A stretch of 64,000 nt of DNA from Kistimonas scapharcae (GTDB taxonomy: Bacteria; Pseudomonadota; Gammaproteobacteria; Pseudomonadales; Endozoicomonadaceae). The translations under genes were made by a program, and so were the position numbers. The first letter of the stretch is position 1, and the number at the start of each line of letters is the position of its first letter. This document shows, in pieces, positions 1 to 9,034 of the stretch. The DNA is taken from NCBI RefSeq assembly GCF_039540975.1, contig NZ_BAABFL010000016.1:1-64000 (forward strand), read 5' to 3'. The notes below the pieces were generated by a model, which was not told the origin of the DNA, did not search any database, and saw nothing but the letters and a program-made list of their open reading frames with translations.

Positions 1-82
1 ACCAGAATCAGTGTTCAAGACTTACCAGAATGGGTGTTCAAGAGTTACCAGAATCGGTGTTCAAGTTGTGCCAGAATACGCA
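1..82. repeat. 23-bp tandem repeats, probable terminal region of an insertion element
   Basis: Repeats start at 1, 24, 47 and 70 with an exact 23-bp spacing; the shared core reads ACCAGAAT followed by GTGTTCAAG. The fourth copy diverges after CCAGAAT and ends in CA at 81-82. Read on the minus strand, the block begins TGCGTATTCTGG, so it has a TG tip followed by internal repeats. IS21-family elements end in TG...CA and carry several repeated transposase-binding sites near the tips, so this is most likely an IS end whose body lies left of the window. The repeat structure is seen; the IS21 assignment is inference. No transposase gene is visible here. Confidence 0.5.
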
Positions 83-313
83 CTCATTTAGTATCGTGTA
101 TCTGGACTACGCCAGTCGTCTGCAACCCCTTGCAGTTACTGGGTTTTCACCCATTTATACCCACGATCATGCAGATATACCCGCCCACTCCCTTCTATCT
201 CATTCCTTATGTCTGGGTACAAAATTACACACCCTAATAACAGATCATCTCTGTTCGGACTGTTTTCTTCTACGAAAACGGCTGATCACTACAACCTACC
301 GATAACATTTTTA
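83..313. other. non-coding spacer between repeat block and lexA promoter
   Basis: I see no convincing gene, RNA or hairpin here. The two short plus-strand reading frames that cross it run through the tandem repeats and have no family resemblance. Confidence 0.5.
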
Positions 314-341
314 TTGCAGCCACAAAACAACTGTATATAAT
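314..341 (+). promoter_or_regulatory. lexA promoter
   Basis: A -35-like TTGCAG (314-319) and a perfect -10 TATAAT (336-341) are separated by 16 bp. The -10 lies inside the first LexA box, so bound LexA would block RNA polymerase directly, which fits autorepression. Confidence 0.65.
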
Positions 342-346
342 CACAG
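331..346 (+). promoter_or_regulatory. LexA (SOS) box 1
   Basis: CTGTATATAATCACAG fits the gammaproteobacterial SOS consensus CTGT-N8-ACAG with an AT-rich centre. It overlaps the lexA -10 element. Confidence 0.9.
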
Positions 347-349
347 TTA

Positions 350-365
350 CTGTATATAACGACAG
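350..365 (+). promoter_or_regulatory. LexA (SOS) box 2
   Basis: CTGTATATAACGACAG is a second CTGT-N8-ACAG site, 3 bp after box 1 and 13 bp before the lexA start codon. Two adjacent boxes at lexA are known from E. coli and allow graded autoregulation. Confidence 0.9.
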
Positions 366-378
366 AATAGGTAGCGCC

Positions 379-984
379 ATGATTAAGCTCACACCCCGTC
401 AGGCAGAAATTCTGGCTCTCATAAAATCCCATATCGAAGTCACCGGCTTTCCCCCGACGCGCGCTGAAATCGCCAAAGAGCTGGGATTCCGCTCCCCGAA
501 TGCCGCAGAAGAACACTTACGCGCGCTGGCCCGTAAAGGTGCCATTGAAATCATTTCCGGTGCTTCCCGGGGAATCCGCATCCCTGATGACAATCGACAT
601 GAAGCAGAAGGCTTACCCATTATTGGCCAGGTTGCAGCCGGTATGCCGATCCTTGCGCAGGAACACATTGAAGACCACTGCAAGGTCAACCCGGAGTTTT
701 TCCACCCAAAGGCCGACTACCTCCTGCGGGTTAAGGGTATGAGTATGAAAGACATCGGTATCATGGATGGTGACCTGCTGGCAGTCCATCGCACATCTGA
801 TATTCACAATGGCCAGATCGTCGTAGCCCGTATCGATGATGAAGTCACTGTAAAACGGTTTGAGAAAAAAGGTGCCAAAGTCTTGCTTCACCCGGAAAAC
901 GAGGAATTCAACACCATCGAAGTCGATTTAAAAACCGACCACCTCACCATAGAAGGGCTGAGTGTCGGAGTTATTCGCCACTAA
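379..984 (+). CDS. lexA: LexA repressor, SOS regulator and self-cleaving protease
   Basis: LexA represses the DNA-damage regulon and cleaves itself when RecA-ssDNA filaments form. The 201-residue length matches the family. An N-terminal winged helix-turn-helix (about 1-65) is followed by the S24 peptidase domain. The cleavage site Ala87-Gly88 lies in GQVAAGMP; the catalytic dyad is Ser122 (GMSM) and Lys159 (VTVKRF). Two LexA boxes sit directly upstream, showing autoregulation. sulA follows 62 bp later with no SOS box of its own, so the two are probably co-transcribed. The ATG at 379 has only a weak ribosome site (AGG at about -10) but aligns with the conserved MIKLTPRQ start. Confidence 0.97.
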   Translation: MIKLTPRQAEILALIKSHIEVTGFPPTRAEIAKELGFRSPNAAEEHLRALARKGAIEIISGASRGIRIPDDNRHEAEGLPIIGQVAAGMPILAQEHIEDHCKVNPEFFHPKADYLLRVKGMSMKDIGIMDGDLLAVHRTSDIHNGQIVVARIDDEVTVKRFEKKGAKVLLHPENEEFNTIEVDLKTDHLTIEGLSVGVIRH

Positions 985-1046
985 GGCATACGGATGATCA
1001 ATAAAACAGTTTTAGCAAGATAAACCAGGGCTTTTTGGAGAGACTG

Positions 1047-1571
1047 ATGATGTATTCGATGATTCAACCACAAACGCTTCATCCGCACGAAATCGGACTC
1101 CCTCAATCATCCGACATGAACCAGGACGGCTATCAGCAAGATCGTCCGTATGGTCATGTCAATGAAGTCATTGCCCCTGCCTTCAGCAGCCTCAGCATCT
1201 GCCTGATCACACCTATCCTGTCACAACTGACACGTAACCACGATGACCGCTGGCTTACCTTGATTGCATCATCGGCCTTTACCAGTGAGATCAGTCATTG
1301 GCTTAAAAACGCCGACCTGAATACCAACAAGCTGCTCATGCTGACAGCTGATACGCCTGAACAGGCGCTAAATCTCGCCTGTCGCGCATTGCGTAGCGGC
1401 AACAGTCATACGGTCGTAGCTTGGATAAACGATCTCTCTGAGCAAGGTCTTGAAAAGCTAGAACAGGCCGCTATTTCGGGAAGATCGGATGCATTGGCGA
1501 TTCGCGGTCGTCGAGCTGCCACCCAACAACCCGCATTACCTGAATTGCTCAGTGCAGTCTGCGCCCGATGA
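1047..1571 (+). CDS. sulA: SulA, SOS-induced cell division inhibitor
   Basis: SulA binds FtsZ and blocks Z-ring assembly during DNA damage; Lon normally degrades it. The 174-residue protein has a variable N terminus and the SulA/RecA-like core (from about LSICLITPILSQL through LLMLTADTPEQAL). Position directly after lexA is the usual arrangement in Pseudomonas relatives. I chose the ATG at 1047 because GGAG at 1037-1040 lies at proper spacing; an in-frame TTG at 1035 overlaps that site. Its 3' end overlaps the opposite-strand small gene by 23 bp. Identification rests on context plus moderate sequence resemblance. Confidence 0.85.
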   Translation: MMYSMIQPQTLHPHEIGLPQSSDMNQDGYQQDRPYGHVNEVIAPAFSSLSICLITPILSQLTRNHDDRWLTLIASSAFTSEISHWLKNADLNTNKLLMLTADTPEQALNLACRALRSGNSHTVVAWINDLSEQGLEKLEQAAISGRSDALAIRGRRAATQQPALPELLSAVCAR

Positions 1572-1782
1572 ACAGAGACGCCTCTGCTTCATCGACCCCG
1601 GTTGCAGCCTGCATTCCGGCATTCAGCATGACTTTGGCGACATCCAGGTAGCGGTTATCCAGGTATTCCAGTACATCTGAGGAAAACTTCATGGTTAACA
1701 GTGTTTTGTGATCATGGCGGGTTCTTAAAACAATCTCCCCCTCGGAAATCTCAACAATCTCTAACACATAATCATCTGACAT
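1549..1782 (-). CDS. small conserved hypothetical protein
   Basis: The product has 77 residues, is acidic, has no signal peptide or membrane segment, and looks like a compact alpha/beta fold (repeated short strands, then a helix around LEYLDNRYLDVAKVMLNAG). P. aeruginosa has a small hypothetical gene at this place between sulA and the DUF6586 gene (PA3009, as I recall), so I treat it as real. It runs toward sulA and overlaps it by 23 bp. Function unknown. Confidence 0.65.
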   Translation of the reverse strand: MSDDYVLEIVEISEGEIVLRTRHDHKTLLTMKFSSDVLEYLDNRYLDVAKVMLNAGMQAATGVDEAEASLFIGRRLH

Positions 1783-1860
1783 CTACACTGCTTTCCTGAT
1801 TGTACGGCTAGGGAATGGTCGGCTTGACGCTTAATCGAAAAAGCATACTGCCGCAGGCCA

Positions 1861-2370
1861 TCACCATTCAACCATTTGCGATCGGACCCAGGTAATCATT
1901 GCTTTCAATGACTCGTAAATCATTCGGTAGCTTTCAGGTGCATCGGTAAATTTAACTATATGACTACTGTGATCCCTTAGGGGAATATATTCAACAGGTG
2001 TACTTTCAACCATGCCTGTAGCTGAAGGTAGCCAGCAGCCATCCCATTTCACCAACAATGCCGACAACCAACTTTCCTGAGTTTCTTCAAGTTGAAACAG
2101 TGCGGACAATTCCGCCACTGTTTTACCGTATTTCTCAGCCACTACGGCTGCCTGATTGGCGGTTTCGGCGCTGGCATCAATATCTGCAGCATCCAGCATT
2201 TCCGCCAAAAGTGATCGATAACCGCCAACGGCATGAAACAGGAAGCTTTCCCGGAATGCCTCACCCTCAACAGGCAAGGCATTGCTGGTCAGCAAAGACT
2301 CCCAGCGATCAAGATTGAGACGAGCCATATACAATTTCTGATTGGTTCTGGCCCGCACGGACTGCTTCAT
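1861..2370 (-). CDS. DUF6586 family protein
   Basis: This is a mostly helical 169-residue protein of unknown function. It starts with a basic KQSVRARTNQKLY segment, and an alpha-helical body follows. The start codon overlaps the topA stop as ATGA, so it is translationally coupled to topA; it is probably the second gene of the topA operon. The same pairing is found in Pseudomonas. The family name is from memory of that locus. No catalytic motif is visible. Confidence 0.75.
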   Translation of the reverse strand: MKQSVRARTNQKLYMARLNLDRWESLLTSNALPVEGEAFRESFLFHAVGGYRSLLAEMLDAADIDASAETANQAAVVAEKYGKTVAELSALFQLEETQESWLSALLVKWDGCWLPSATGMVESTPVEYIPLRDHSSHIVKFTDAPESYRMIYESLKAMITWVRSQMVEW

Positions 2371-5012
2371 GCCTGTTTTTTCTTCTTGATTTGCTTTTCC
2401 TGCCAGCGACCATCTTCATAATGTGCCTGCCAACCTGTCGATTTGCCATCCACTTCTGTCATGATATATTGCTGACCGGTCTTACGGCTAAACCGGATAA
2501 TACTGGGATTACCATCAGGATCAGTAGCAGGTGCATCCAGAAGAAAATGGTACTTGCTGTCAATCGCCTTGCGGTGAGGAATCAATTCACTCACAAGCGG
2601 AGCACGGGTTTCCCGGTTTTTCGGAAACTGGCTTGCCGCCAGAAAGAGGCCCGACGCGCCATCACGCAGAATGTAGGTATCATCCACCTTGATACAACGC
2701 AGCTCCGGCATGGGCACAGGATCCATTTTCGGCGGCGCTGGCTGACCGTTTTTCAGTAATTTTCGAGTATTGCTGCACTCACTGTTGGTACAACCAAAAT
2801 ACTTACCAAACCGGCCGCTCTTCAGCTGCATTTCAGAACCGCACTTATCACATTCCAGCGTTGGGCCTTCATAACCCTTGATCTTGAACTGTCCCTTTTC
2901 AATTTCATAGCCGTCACAATCCGGGTTATTACCACAGATATGCAGCTTGCGCTGTTCATCAATAAGGTAGCTGTCCATCGCGGTGCCACACTTGCCACAT
3001 CGATGCTTGGCACGGAGCGCATTCACTTCTGCGTTCTCGTCATCAGCATTGATAGCTTCTTCACCTGGCACCAGATTGATCGTAGTCTTGCAGCGTTCTT
3101 TCGGCGGCAAGGTGTAACCAGAACATCCCAGAAATACACCTGTACTTGCTGTACGGATCTGCATATGACGACCGCAGGCCGGACATTCAATGGCTGTCAG
3201 TACCGGCTCGTTAGCGCGCATACCTCCATCGGTCTGCTCAGCCTGTTCCAGCTTCTGCTTGAATTCTGCGTAGAAGGCATCAAGCAGCTGCTTCCATTCT
3301 TTTTGGGATTCCGCCACTTCATCCAGACTCTCTTCCATTTTCGCTGTGAAGCTGTAGTCCAGAAGATCATGGAAGTTTTCTACCAGACGGTCTGTGACTA
3401 TATCGCCAATTTTTTCTGCATAAAACCGTCGATTCTTCAGTGATACGTAACCACGATCCTGAATCGTTGAAATAATCGACGCATAGGTCGATGGACGGCC
3501 AATACCCCTCTTCTCTAATTCCCTGACCAGCGCTGCCTCAGAAAAGCGTGCAGGAGGACGAGTAAACAGCTGACGAGGATCCAGCTTATTAAGGTTCAGC
3601 CTCTGCTGAGGCTGGATATCCGGCAAAATTACGTCTTCACCTTTCTTGGACAGTGGAGGAAGAACCCGGGTGAAACCATCAAATTTCAGCGTACGTCCCT
3701 TGGTTTTCAGTTCGAACTGTCCTGCCTCAACAGTGATACTGGTACTCAAATACCGTGCAGGCACCATCTGACAGGCAACAAACTGCCGCCAGATTAAGTC
3801 ATACAAACGTTCTGCATCTTTCTCCAGTCCGGACAAGGTACCCGGTGAGGCTTCAACATCAGAAGGCCGTATTGCTTCGTGAGCTTCCTGTGCACCATCC
3901 TTACTGGAATAGATATTGGGCTGATCGGGCAGATAATCATCCCCAAAACGACCATTAATATAATCACGCGCAGATGCCACTGCCTCAGCACTCAAATTAA
4001 TTGAGTCGGTTCGCATATACGTAATATGCCCCGCCTCATAGAGACGCTGCGCCAAGGTCATAGTCTTCTTGACACTGAATCCCAGCCGCGTACTGGCGGC
4101 CTGCTGAAGAGTAGAAGTGATAAATGGCGCCGGCGCTTTAGTAGTCGTCGGCTTGTCGTCCCGCGCACGTACCGCATAACCCGCAGACTTCAATAAAGCG
4201 AGCGCAGCATCGGTTTGCGATTTGCTTACAGGACGGAAATTTTCACCATTTTCTTTGGTGACCTGGAATCGTGCCGCGTCACCACTACCCGTGGCAAGAT
4301 CCGCATACACTTCCCAGAACTCTTCAGGTACGAACTTTCTGATTTCGCGTTCGCGCTCAACAATCAAGCGGACGGCAACTGACTGAACACGCCCAGCAGA
4401 AAGACCTCGAGCTATTTTGGCCCAAAGCAATGGTGAAACCATGTAGCCCACGACACGATCAAGAAAACGCCGTGCCTGTTGCGCATTGACGCGATCTATA
4501 TTCAGACGACCGGGGCTCTGGAAAGCCTCATTAATCGCACTCTTTGTAATTTCATTGAATGTGACACGACGATAGTCGGCTACATCAGGACCGATGGTTT
4601 CCTGTAGGTGCCACGCAATGGCCTCTCCCTCGCGATCCAAATCCGTTGCGAGATAAACGGTTTCAGCGGCCTGGGCCAAACGACGCAGTTCATCGACCAC
4701 TTTTTCTTTGCCCGGCAGTACTTCGTAGTGCGCATCCCAGCCGTTTTCAGGATCAATACCCATCCGGCCGATCAGCTGCTCACGCGCTTTCTTCTTCTTA
4801 TGCTTTTCTTTCTGCTCAGGTGTCATTTTGCGGGTTTCAGCCGCTGCCTTCGCCCGCGCTTTCGGATCAACAGGCGTGCGAGAACCACTGCCGCTGACCG
4901 GAAGATCCCTGATATGGCCGACACTGGACTTGACGATAAAGTCTTTTCCCAGGTACTTGTTGATGGTTTTCGCCTTGGCGGGCGACTCCACAATGACCAG
5001 TGATTTACCCAT
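2367..5012 (-). CDS. topA: DNA topoisomerase I (type IA)
   Basis: It relaxes negatively supercoiled DNA by single-strand passage. From the ATG at 5012 it has 881 residues, close to Pseudomonas TopA. Visible parts: the Toprim domain starting KSLVIVESPAKAKTI with the acidic DLDREGEAIAW motif (about 125-136); the active-site Tyr332 in ITYMRTDS; and three C-terminal four-cysteine zinc ribbons (CPACG, CGKCG, CDKCG), then a basic tail ending KKKKQA. An in-frame GTG lies 12 nt upstream, but AGGA is only 1 nt from it, while the ATG gives the conserved MGKSLVIVES start. The downstream gene overlaps the stop. Confidence 0.97.
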   Translation of the reverse strand: MGKSLVIVESPAKAKTINKYLGKDFIVKSSVGHIRDLPVSGSGSRTPVDPKARAKAAAETRKMTPEQKEKHKKKKAREQLIGRMGIDPENGWDAHYEVLPGKEKVVDELRRLAQAAETVYLATDLDREGEAIAWHLQETIGPDVADYRRVTFNEITKSAINEAFQSPGRLNIDRVNAQQARRFLDRVVGYMVSPLLWAKIARGLSAGRVQSVAVRLIVEREREIRKFVPEEFWEVYADLATGSGDAARFQVTKENGENFRPVSKSQTDAALALLKSAGYAVRARDDKPTTTKAPAPFITSTLQQAASTRLGFSVKKTMTLAQRLYEAGHITYMRTDSINLSAEAVASARDYINGRFGDDYLPDQPNIYSSKDGAQEAHEAIRPSDVEASPGTLSGLEKDAERLYDLIWRQFVACQMVPARYLSTSITVEAGQFELKTKGRTLKFDGFTRVLPPLSKKGEDVILPDIQPQQRLNLNKLDPRQLFTRPPARFSEAALVRELEKRGIGRPSTYASIISTIQDRGYVSLKNRRFYAEKIGDIVTDRLVENFHDLLDYSFTAKMEESLDEVAESQKEWKQLLDAFYAEFKQKLEQAEQTDGGMRANEPVLTAIECPACGRHMQIRTASTGVFLGCSGYTLPPKERCKTTINLVPGEEAINADDENAEVNALRAKHRCGKCGTAMDSYLIDEQRKLHICGNNPDCDGYEIEKGQFKIKGYEGPTLECDKCGSEMQLKSGRFGKYFGCTNSECSNTRKLLKNGQPAPPKMDPVPMPELRCIKVDDTYILRDGASGLFLAASQFPKNRETRAPLVSELIPHRKAIDSKYHFLLDAPATDPDGNPSIIRFSRKTGQQYIMTEVDGKSTGWQAHYEDGRWQEKQIKKKKQA

Positions 5013-5089
5013 ACTGTTTTTCACATCCTGTTGCGGGTTCCTGCCTCACGGTTCAGATCGGGACAGGGGAGCTATGCAGATCGCGTCAA

Positions 5090-5118
5090 TATATAAGGTT
5101 TAACATACGCCGGGTCAA
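5090..5118 (-). promoter_or_regulatory. candidate topA promoter
   Basis: On the minus strand TTGACC (5118-5113) and TATATA (5095-5090) are separated by 17 bp, about 80 bp before the topA start. This is a pattern match only. Confidence 0.5.
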
Positions 5119-5440
5119 GAAAGCGAGCCAGGTGACTGATTCAAAAGCGTTTTATCTGTTTTACCAACAAACCAGCCCCAAAAGCTACCCTGCCAAATCA
5201 ATTAAGGGATACCTTCTTCACCGTACGAATGCAAACACTGTTAAAACCGAATCTAGTGAATCAATGCGAGATACGCCAATAACAGTACGGATTGAAACAC
5301 TGACAACACAACCATCCCCCGTCACTTGCTGTCATGCCAGACAGCTGAATGGATAGCGTTTTCCAGAACAATGAGACAATCAATCGTCCCCACGGACAGC
5401 GATCTTTTTCGGCGGAAAACTCTACTCTATTTGTCAGGGT
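5119..5440. other. non-coding spacer between topA and fadA
   Basis: No gene is supported here. The short frames have no family resemblance. A small inverted repeat (GCTGTC at 5328-5333, GACAGC at 5340-5345) is present, but its role is unclear. Confidence 0.45.
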
Positions 5441-5478
5441 AAAAACAACAGACCCCGGCAAAAGGTTACCGGGGTCTG
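5441..5478 (-). terminator. intrinsic terminator of fadBA
   Basis: A perfect 10-bp GC-rich stem (CAGACCCCGG 5449-5458 with CCGGGGTCTG 5469-5478, 10-nt loop) is followed on the minus strand by TTGTTTTT. It lies 28 bp beyond the fadA stop. Confidence 0.9.
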
Positions 5479-5505
5479 ATTTATTTCACACTTTTGGACA
5501 ACGAC

Positions 5506-6681
5506 TTATACGCGCTCGATCACCGTAGCAATGCCTTGCCCCAGGCCGATACACATGGTCGCGAGTCCCAGGGTGCCGTCTTTCCACTCAAGCACGTTCA
5601 GGAGGGTGCCAGTGATCCGCGCACCGGAACAGCCCAGCGGATGGCCCAATGCAATCGCACCACCATTGAGGTTGACACGATCATCAATCTTATCGAGCAG
5701 CTTGAGATCTTTGGCAACGGGCAATGCCTGCGCCGCAAACGCTTCATTCAGCTCAAAATAATCAATATCCTCAATGGACAAACCAGCGCGCTTCAATGCT
5801 TTCTTGGTAGCCGGCACGGGACCATAACCCATGATCGCCGCTTCACAGCCCGCCACAGCCATGGAACGAATCTTGGCGCGGATATTCAATCCTGCCGCCT
5901 GTGCGCGCTCCGCAGACATTACCAGCAGTGCAGCAGCGCCGTCAGACAGCGCTGAAGAAGACCCTGCAGTCACAGTACCGACTTTCGGGTCAAAGACCGG
6001 CTTAAGGCTACTCAATGCATCCAGAGTGGCGTCTTGACGGATAACCTCATCGATCTCGCACTTCACCTTGAAGCCGTTGGCATCATGACCTTCGATGGCT
6101 ACGATTTCATTCTTCCAGCGACCTTCTACGGTCGCTTCCCAGGCCTTCTTGTGGGAACGCAGCGCGAATTCATCCTGCTGCTGACGGTTAATGCCATGCA
6201 TACGGCCCAGCATTTCAGCTGTCAGGCCCATCATGTTGGACGCTTTCGCGTAATGCTTGGAACCTTCCGGGTTCAGGTCGATGCCATGATCCATTTTTAC
6301 GTGGCCCATGTGCTCTACACCGCCAACCACAAACACATCACCATTACCGGTAGCGATGCCCATGGCCGCAGTATGCAGCGCCTGCATGGAAGAGCCACAC
6401 AGGCGGTTAACAGTCTGTGCTGCCACTTCACGGGGCAGATCCGCCAGCATCGCGATATTACGGGCGATGTTCATGCCCTGCTCTTTGGTCTGGTTTACAC
6501 AGCCCCAGATCACATCTTCTGTTTCGCGGGTGTTCCAGTTCGGGTTACGTGCCTTGAGGGCCTCAACCAGCTCGGCAGACAGCTTTTCTGCCCGAACATT
6601 ACGAAACTGTCCATTTCTGGACTTACCCATCGGTGTGCGGACCGCATCGACGATCACCGCATCTCTCGGATTCAGACTCAT
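5506..6681 (-). CDS. fadA: 3-ketoacyl-CoA thiolase, beta subunit of the fatty acid oxidation complex
   Basis: It cleaves 3-ketoacyl-CoA with CoA to acetyl-CoA and a chain shortened by two carbons, the last step of beta-oxidation, in a complex with FadB. The 391-residue length is standard. Catalytic residues are visible: nucleophile Cys95 in RLCGSSMQ, His347 in GHPLGCSGAR and Cys377 in CIGLGQG. It follows fadB by 79 bp with a strong AGGAG ribosome site and ends before a terminator, so fadBA is one operon. Confidence 0.97.
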   Translation of the reverse strand: MSLNPRDAVIVDAVRTPMGKSRNGQFRNVRAEKLSAELVEALKARNPNWNTRETEDVIWGCVNQTKEQGMNIARNIAMLADLPREVAAQTVNRLCGSSMQALHTAAMGIATGNGDVFVVGGVEHMGHVKMDHGIDLNPEGSKHYAKASNMMGLTAEMLGRMHGINRQQQDEFALRSHKKAWEATVEGRWKNEIVAIEGHDANGFKVKCEIDEVIRQDATLDALSSLKPVFDPKVGTVTAGSSSALSDGAAALLVMSAERAQAAGLNIRAKIRSMAVAGCEAAIMGYGPVPATKKALKRAGLSIEDIDYFELNEAFAAQALPVAKDLKLLDKIDDRVNLNGGAIALGHPLGCSGARITGTLLNVLEWKDGTLGLATMCIGLGQGIATVIERV

Positions 6682-6760
6682 GTCGTTTGCTCCTGAATTC
6701 TTATCAGGCCCGGAACAGGCCGGGCCAGGCGTTATCTGTTACGGAATATCCTGAACAACC

Positions 6761-8905
6761 TTAAAAGAAGGTTTTCCCTTCAGCGGCCATTTTCCGGAGT
6801 CCTTCGGTTGCCTGGTACAGCGGTCCGAGGTCCGCATACTTGTCAGCCAGGGCAACAAACTCAGCAACGCCCATTTCATCGATATAACGCAGCGCACCAC
6901 CGCGGAATGGCGGGAAGCCAATACCGAAGATGAGGCCCATGTCAGCATCCGCCGCAGTCTGAACGATGCCGTCTTCCAGGCAACGAACCACTTCCAGACA
7001 CATCGGGATCATCATACGCGCAATGATTTCATCCGTTTCAAAGTCACGACGATCCGCACATACCGGCGCAATCAGCTCATAGGTGCTTTCATCAACGACT
7101 TTCTTCGGCTTGCCACGCTTATCGGTTTCGTACTTGTAGAAACCAAGATTATTCTTCTGGCCCAGACGGTTGTTTTCGAACATCACATCAACCGCGCTTT
7201 TGAAGTCACGCTTCATGCGGTCAGGGAAGCCGTCTGCCATGACGCCTTCAGCATGCACACCGGTATCAATACCAACGACATCCATCAGGTAAGCAGGGCC
7301 CATTGGCCAGCCAAAGCGTTCCATGACCTTGTCGACCTGCTGGAAGTCAGCACCGTCACGCAGCAGTCCGGCAAAGCCGCCGAAGTAAGGGAAGAGGACA
7401 CGGTTCACCAGGAAGCCCGGGCAGTCATTCACAACAACCGGCGTCTTACCCATGGCCTTGGCATAGCTGACCACAGTGGCAATGGTTTCTTCACTGGTCT
7501 TCTCGCCACGAATGACTTCCACCAGCGGCATCATGTGCACGGGGTTAAAGAAGTGCATCCCACAGAATTTTTCTGGACGATCCAGCGCTTCTGACAGCGT
7601 ATTGATGGAGATTGTTGAAGTATTCGAAGTCAGGATTGCATCATCACGAATCTGCTTCTCAGCTTCAGCCAGAACGGCATGCTTGACCTTGACGTTTTCG
7701 ACAACAGCTTCGACGATAACGTCAACTTCTTTGAAATCGCCGTAAGACAGGGTGGGCACAATGCGGTTCAGGGTATCCCCCATCTTCGCCGCATCCATCT
7801 TCTTACGCTCGACCCGCTTGACCAGCAGCTTCTTTGCCTCATTCAGGCCCAGATCAATACCGGCCTGATTGATATCTTTCATGATGATCGGCGTGCCTTT
7901 GTAGGCAGACTGATAGGCAATACCACCGCCCATGATACCAGCACCGAGTACAGCGGCCTGTTTAACGGGCTTGGCTTTTTTCTCGTAAGCCTTAGCGGTC
8001 TTCTTCAACGCCTGATCATTCAGGAACAGGCCGATCAGGTTGCCGGCCACGGAAGTCTTGGCCATTTTAACGAAGCCTTTTGCTTCAATTTCAATGGCTT
8101 GATCACGTTTCTTGCCAGCATGCTTCTGCATGACCTTGATGGCTTCAACCGGCGCTGGATAGTTAGGGCCAGCCTTACCGGCAACAAAACCGATGGCCGA
8201 ATTAAACGCCATCATCTGCTCCATGGGGGGCAGCTTGACCGCTTCCAGTTTTTCCTGGCGCTTGACCAGATAATCCAGCTCACCCGCTCCTGCGCGCTTA
8301 ACCAGGTCAATGGCCGCTTCCAGCAGTTGCTCGGGTTCAACGACCGCGTCAACCGCACCCACTTTCAGCGCAGCATCCGCACGGTTCTCGTTGCCCATGC
8401 AGATCCACTCAATGGCGTTGTCTGCACCCACAACACGGGACAGGCGAACCGTTCCCCCGAAGCCCGGGAACAGACCCAGCTTAACTTCCGGTAAACCCAC
8501 CTTGGCCTTGGTGGACATCACCCGATAATCAGACGACAGACACATTTCAAATCCACCGCCCAGAGCCATGCCGTTGATGGCAGTCACAGTGGGCACCGGC
8601 AGATCTTCAAAGTTACTGAACACCGCATTGGCTTTCAGCACCCAGCCCATCAACTCTTCTTCAGGCAGGGCAAAGGTATCAGTAAACTCAGTGATATCGG
8701 CACCGACGATAAAGACGTCTTTGGAACTGGTAACAACCACACCCTTGACATCACTGCTGGCCCTGATGGCATCAGTGGCCTCATGCAGTTCTTTCAGAGT
8801 GGTCTGGTTGAACTTGTTGACGGACTCCCCTTGCAGGTCAAAATTCAGCTGAGCAATGCCATCATCCAGCAACGTGACGGTGATGGCCTGGCCTTCGTAA
8901 ATCAT
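6761..8905 (-). CDS. fadB: fatty acid oxidation complex alpha subunit (enoyl-CoA hydratase / 3-hydroxyacyl-CoA dehydrogenase)
   Basis: This multifunctional enzyme hydrates enoyl-CoA, oxidises 3-hydroxyacyl-CoA and isomerises double bonds. The 714 residues are close to the P. aeruginosa length. The N-terminal crotonase domain carries Glu120 (LGGGFEM) and Glu140 (VGLPE). The NAD-binding motif is VLGAGIMGGGIAY, about residue 320; the dehydrogenase His is in HFFNPVHMMPLVEV. I set the start at 8905 (MIYEGQ) because GGAG lies 8 nt upstream and matches homologues; the longer frame to 8980 adds an unrelated 25-residue leader. A palindrome overlapping a promoter at 9035-9063 suggests repression by a fatty-acid regulator. 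Confidence 0.97.
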   Translation of the reverse strand: MIYEGQAITVTLLDDGIAQLNFDLQGESVNKFNQTTLKELHEATDAIRASSDVKGVVVTSSKDVFIVGADITEFTDTFALPEEELMGWVLKANAVFSNFEDLPVPTVTAINGMALGGGFEMCLSSDYRVMSTKAKVGLPEVKLGLFPGFGGTVRLSRVVGADNAIEWICMGNENRADAALKVGAVDAVVEPEQLLEAAIDLVKRAGAGELDYLVKRQEKLEAVKLPPMEQMMAFNSAIGFVAGKAGPNYPAPVEAIKVMQKHAGKKRDQAIEIEAKGFVKMAKTSVAGNLIGLFLNDQALKKTAKAYEKKAKPVKQAAVLGAGIMGGGIAYQSAYKGTPIIMKDINQAGIDLGLNEAKKLLVKRVERKKMDAAKMGDTLNRIVPTLSYGDFKEVDVIVEAVVENVKVKHAVLAEAEKQIRDDAILTSNTSTISINTLSEALDRPEKFCGMHFFNPVHMMPLVEVIRGEKTSEETIATVVSYAKAMGKTPVVVNDCPGFLVNRVLFPYFGGFAGLLRDGADFQQVDKVMERFGWPMGPAYLMDVVGIDTGVHAEGVMADGFPDRMKRDFKSAVDVMFENNRLGQKNNLGFYKYETDKRGKPKKVVDESTYELIAPVCADRRDFETDEIIARMMIPMCLEVVRCLEDGIVQTAADADMGLIFGIGFPPFRGGALRYIDEMGVAEFVALADKYADLGPLYQATEGLRKMAAEGKTFF

Positions 8906-9034
8906 GAACGTTTCTCCACGTTTGTGCGACACTCTAGGCCTGTACAACAACCCGCTGCAGCCAAGGTCCGCACCGGGCATTGAAGGATTTTTTCACTGCC
9001 ATTCCCTGGCCACCTGTTCGTGTTCTGACAAAGG

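Noticed and set aside
5329..5344. CTGTCATGCCAGACAG, which formally fits the LexA pattern CTGT-N8-ACAG
   Set aside because: The central eight bases are GC-rich rather than the AT-rich centre of real SOS boxes, and it lies in the middle of the topA-fadA gap, far from either promoter.
7679..8494. 271-codon plus-strand frame antisense to fadB
   Set aside because: It is an opposite-strand shadow of a strongly conserved gene with no family resemblance or ribosome site.
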